Positions 4,263 through 7,119 of a stretch of 7,119 bases of DNA are shown here, piece after piece. A model generated the notes under the pieces. That model was not told where the DNA came from. It saw nothing but the letters and a program-made list of their open reading frames with translations, and did not search any database. The DNA is taken from contig JASLJD010000056.1 in NCBI GenBank assembly GCA_030152625.1, forward strand, positions 1-7,119, read 5' to 3'. The position numbers were made by a program, and so were the translations under genes. Every line of letters begins with the position of its first letter. Position 1 is the first letter of the stretch. Source of the DNA: Erysipelothrix sp. GTDB lineage: Bacteria; Bacillota_I; Bacilli_A; Erysipelotrichales; Erysipelotrichaceae.

Positions 4263-7119
4263 TTATCGTATAATAATTTCTATCTCATTCGCTTCATCAT
4301 TCAATTTTGACTCAACAAGTTCTTGTCGAATCAGTACACCGCTATCACGGTAAGCATTGCTTGCTTTCTCAATTTCACAACTTTCTCCATTGATTTTCAC
4401 ATCAACAACTTTACTTGCATTTTCTGCAACACGATAAGTGAACGTGCTTGGTTTCTCATAGCAGTGATATGTGAAACGTAAACCGTCAAACGCATCTAAT
4501 AAGATTGGGTCTACTAAGAACTTTCCATGTTCATAGCGTAATCCCAAGGCATTTGAAATCAATTGATTAAGATAAATACCCGGTCCACTTGAATATATAC
4601 GCCAACCCCCTTTCACAGGAATATCTCCTGTTCTTAAACGATCAAAGTCATCTTGATAATCATAGCGATCTTTAAAGGCGCCCTCCGAGCTCGAAAAGTA
4701 TGCATTACTTTGACGAATATTCGCATTTTCAACAAAATCTTGAATACGAATTGGTAAAATACGGTAAATACTATCCCAAACATCTTCAGCATTCCCAAAC
4801 TTTGCCATCGCTTCAATATAGCGAATATGAGCATGAACATACTGTAAACTGATTTCTCTTCCGACATTGCTTGCCTGTTCTGCCCTTTGGAAAATTTCAC
4901 TGACGCCCCCTGTATAGCGAGCTGGGCGATTCATGAGGCGAACACCATCCGGACATTTGAGGTGTTTTTCGATGAGCTCAATATTTCTTAGCGCCTGCTC
5001 TTCATCAACCAAATCAGCAATAATACTTCGAGTCATTGGGAGTAGACGATAATTAATCCCTGTTACTTCATCTTCTGGGTGTAACATGTATTCCAATTCA
5101 TTTTCTTCATTAATATAAACGAAACCGGCAATAACACCGTCTTTAATCATATGTTTTTGGAAATCTTTTTTAATGCCTTCCGCCAAGCTATGGCAGTACT
5201 TAGAAAATGCTTCATCAACGCTTTCTAAAGATTGAGCGATGCCCTCTAAGCTTTGATAAGCCAAGCCCATTGTCCATGAACTGACTAAGCGTTCAGCCAA
5301 TTCTTTGCTTGCTGGCTGCAAGGTATCATCCCAGTCACCACCGGCATAGGTAATAAGGTAGCTGTCAGCGATAAAGCGTTTTTCAATGCTTGAAACTGCA
5401 CGTTTGATATGATCTAAAAGACTTTCTTCTTCTGTTTCCTGCATTGTTTCAATACTGCGATAAACAAGCTTCTCATTGAAAATATCTAAATCATTGGTCA
5501 TCGATAAGTAATCGCCAACGATTTTAATGGGCCAAAAGACAATATCTCCATGCGAATCGTCTTGTTGCATGGAATAGCGATCAAACATAAACCATTGTGG
5601 CCACTCACCGGTTTCTTTAAATTGATGTTCAAAGACACGCAAGATAATCGCACGAGCGATCTCATAATTACCGGTAGTAATGAAGTACTCAAATGGGCCT
5701 TGACAGATATCTCTTGTTCCCCAAGCTGCACCACCGGGTTGTTCTAATCCGTGAGGTACGGCATAATGAACCATCGCATTATGGCTATACCACTTAAAGA
5801 TTGCATTCAATTTCTCAAAATCATAAACAGTTTGATTTTCTTTTAATTCAAGATGAAAACCATGTCCTAAGTTCTTATAAAAGTCTTCAAATCGTTTGTT
5901 TTCAAGATCAAAATCTCCAATTGTTTCAATTTTGTCTGATTTTTCTAAATAAGCATTGGTGACAAGCTTGAAAGAATTTTGTCCTTTCACTTTGAAGCTG
6001 AGCATACTTTCATTGCGTCGGTGTTCATCCTCAAAGAAAACTTCATCGCCTGCTATCTTAACATCCGTATCAAAATAGAGTTGATAATACAAATCTTCAT
6101 AATGATTTTTAATCATCGAATTTTCAGAAGGATAAACCTCAAGTCCATTTTCTTTAAATTTGTAGACTGGCGTCTGTAAGAACTCATGTTCACCCATGAC
6201 TGTTTGCTCAGTAATTAAGAAATCATAGTCTTTTTCTTGATGAGAGAAGACTTCAAAAACCATTTGGGTGTTCTCTGCGTTCATAAAACTCCGTACTTCT
6301 AAGAAATCATCTTCTATTTTATAAATCCACTTTGCATAGTTCAGTCCCAATTCATAAGCCGCCGGAAGAGCAAGGAGTTGATAATGATTATTCACTTTCA
6401 CATACATTCTACGACCTGAATTTTTAAAGTTGTTAAGCATCCAACGCGTTGTTGAACTCAGTTTATTGAATGAGGTGTTGCCGACGACTGTTTGGGCTGC
6501 GAAAACACCATAGATATAATTCGTGCTTGTGAATACATTGCTGTTGACTTTTTCAGTATCAAAAAGACTGGAAATAATATGCCCATGTGGTCTCTCACTT
6601 AAAAGTTCTTTATTTGGTAAAACAATATGATTATATGCTTCATCGAAAAAGGCCATCACTTCGCCTGTTTCATCTTTTTCAATGAATTGTTTATGAGGGT
6701 AAAGACGCTCAAGTTCTTCTGAAGTCAAAGCTTCACTCTCAAAAACATTCGCAAAATCATCTTTAATTTTAATCGGATCAACTTGATGCTCTAGTTCAGT
6801 AATTTCTTTTTCTTTAAAAACTTCTTCAATTCCTTGCACATTTTTCAAGGAAGAAATTGCTTGAGGATGATCTAGTTCAAAGAGACCATAAAAACCATAT
6901 TTCGCCTTCCCATTCAATGCGAAACGTTTCGATTGCAAAGCAAAATAAGTCATTTCATATTGGTAATTTTCACTGGCTAAATCATGAGTATAAGCATGAG
7001 GAACATTGGTTTTTTTGTAATCTAAACCAAAAAACTGTGTCGCATCTGTTGAATAAGCGATGCTGTCAATGCCTAAGCTTCCCATTTGGAAATAGGGATT
7101 GCAAGCTCCTTGTTTAAGG
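4263..7119 (-). CDS. GH94-family glycoside phosphorylase, 5'-truncated; probable 1,2-beta-oligoglucan phosphorylase type
   Basis: This is a probable cytoplasmic inverting phosphorylase that would cleave a beta-linked gluco-oligosaccharide with phosphate to give a sugar 1-phosphate. The frame stays open to the window edge (11 more codons upstream, including NPYFQ), and the Met at 7085 has no well-placed ribosome binding site, so the true start is off-window. Counting from that Met, residues 1 to about 400 hold the N-terminal beta-rich region, about 420-850 the (alpha/alpha) barrel, and the rest a beta C-terminus. Family signs are AAWGTRDICQGP (453-464), DSHGDIVFWPI (510-520), GGDWDDTLQPA (582-592) and YSSGPGIYLNQL (831-842). 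D587 aligns with the general acid of the ADWND motif in cellobiose phosphorylases. The RDxCQG form and the visible length of about 951 residues, with roughly 130 missing, fit the approximately 1,090-residue sophorooligosaccharide phosphorylases as I recall them. Family assignment is firm. Substrate is inferred, and another beta-glucan linkage is possible. It ends 18 bases before the binding-protein gene and is likely co-transcribed with it. Confidence 0.88.
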   Translation of the reverse strand, partial: LKQGACNPYFQMGSLGIDSIAYSTDATQFFGLDYKKTNVPHAYTHDLASENYQYEMTYFALQSKRFALNGKAKYGFYGLFELDHPQAISSLKNVQGIEEVFKEKEITELEHQVDPIKIKDDFANVFESEALTSEELERLYPHKQFIEKDETGEVMAFFDEAYNHIVLPNKELLSERPHGHIISSLFDTEKVNSNVFTSTNYIYGVFAAQTVVGNTSFNKLSSTTRWMLNNFKNSGRRMYVKVNNHYQLLALPAAYELGLNYAKWIYKIEDDFLEVRSFMNAENTQMVFEVFSHQEKDYDFLITEQTVMGEHEFLQTPVYKFKENGLEVYPSENSMIKNHYEDLYYQLYFDTDVKIAGDEVFFEDEHRRNESMLSFKVKGQNSFKLVTNAYLEKSDKIETIGDFDLENKRFEDFYKNLGHGFHLELKENQTVYDFEKLNAIFKWYSHNAMVHYAVPHGLEQPGGAAWGTRDICQGPFEYFITTGNYEIARAIILRVFEHQFKETGEWPQWFMFDRYSMQQDDSHGDIVFWPIKIVGDYLSMTNDLDIFNEKLVYRSIETMQETEEESLLDHIKRAVSSIEKRFIADSYLITYAGGDWDDTLQPASKELAERLVSSWTMGLAYQSLEGIAQSLESVDEAFSKYCHSLAEGIKKDFQKHMIKDGVIAGFVYINEENELEYMLHPEDEVTGINYRLLPMTRSIIADLVDEEQALRNIELIEKHLKCPDGVRLMNRPARYTGGVSEIFQRAEQASNVGREISLQYVHAHIRYIEAMAKFGNAEDVWDSIYRILPIRIQDFVENANIRQSNAYFSSSEGAFKDRYDYQDDFDRLRTGDIPVKGGWRIYSSGPGIYLNQLISNALGLRYEHGKFLVDPILLDAFDGLRFTYHCYEKPSTFTYRVAENASKVVDVKINGESCEIEKASNAYRDSGVLIRQELVESKLNDEANEIEIIIR

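Noticed and set aside
5694..5729. QD to QG change as a sign that the GH94 enzyme is inactive
   Set aside because: The likely catalytic Asp (D587) and the surrounding motifs are intact, and the change fits a known-looking subfamily variation rather than decay.
6920..6931. CGAAACGTTTCG palindrome as a LacI-family or CcpA operator
   Set aside because: It lies deep in the GH94 coding region, does not match the cre consensus ends (TG...CA), and one or two perfect 12-bp palindromes are expected by chance in a window this size.
7083..7085. Met at 7085 as the true start of the GH94 gene
   Set aside because: The frame is open for 11 more codons to the window edge with family-like sequence (NPYFQ). 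The nearest AGGAG is about 20 bases upstream, too far, and the protein would lack a substantial N-terminal part of the family.

Overview
The window looks like part of a carbohydrate-uptake and phosphorolysis operon from a low-GC Gram-positive bacterium (Bacillota). The evidence is the AT-rich sequence, strong AGGAGG-type ribosome binding sites, a Gram-positive-style lipoprotein signal, and protein families typical of Bacilli and Clostridia. Trp codons read as TGG, so nothing suggests a reassigned genetic code. Genus cannot be fixed from this sequence.

All genes lie on the minus strand and are read from right to left. First is a large GH94-family phosphorylase (right edge to 4263), whose N-terminus is cut off by the window edge. 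Eighteen bases later comes a 446-residue sugar-binding lipoprotein (4244-2904). Twenty bases after that is a 949-residue secreted protein (2883-34). It carries two N-terminal beta-sandwich modules, a helical middle and a complete solute-binding domain at its C-terminus. Its last bases overlap the start of a fourth gene (41 to the left edge), of which only 13 codons are visible; context suggests an ABC permease. No promoter, terminator, RNA gene, mobile element or CRISPR array is visible, and no gene-free stretch exceeds about 20 bases.

A working model is that the two binding proteins capture an oligosaccharide outside the cell, the permeases encoded further left import it, and the GH94 enzyme cleaves it in the cytoplasm with inorganic phosphate, giving a sugar 1-phosphate. 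The GH94 active-site signatures resemble, from memory, the 1,2-beta-oligoglucan (sophorooligosaccharide) phosphorylase branch. Beta-1,2-glucooligosaccharides are therefore the leading but unproven substrate.

The two points most worth a second look are a very long intragenic inverted repeat at 2705-2750 (12-bp perfect inner stem plus 7-bp outer stem) inside the start of the giant binding protein gene, and the pairing of two architecturally different binding proteins in one operon, the larger of which has no lipid anchor.
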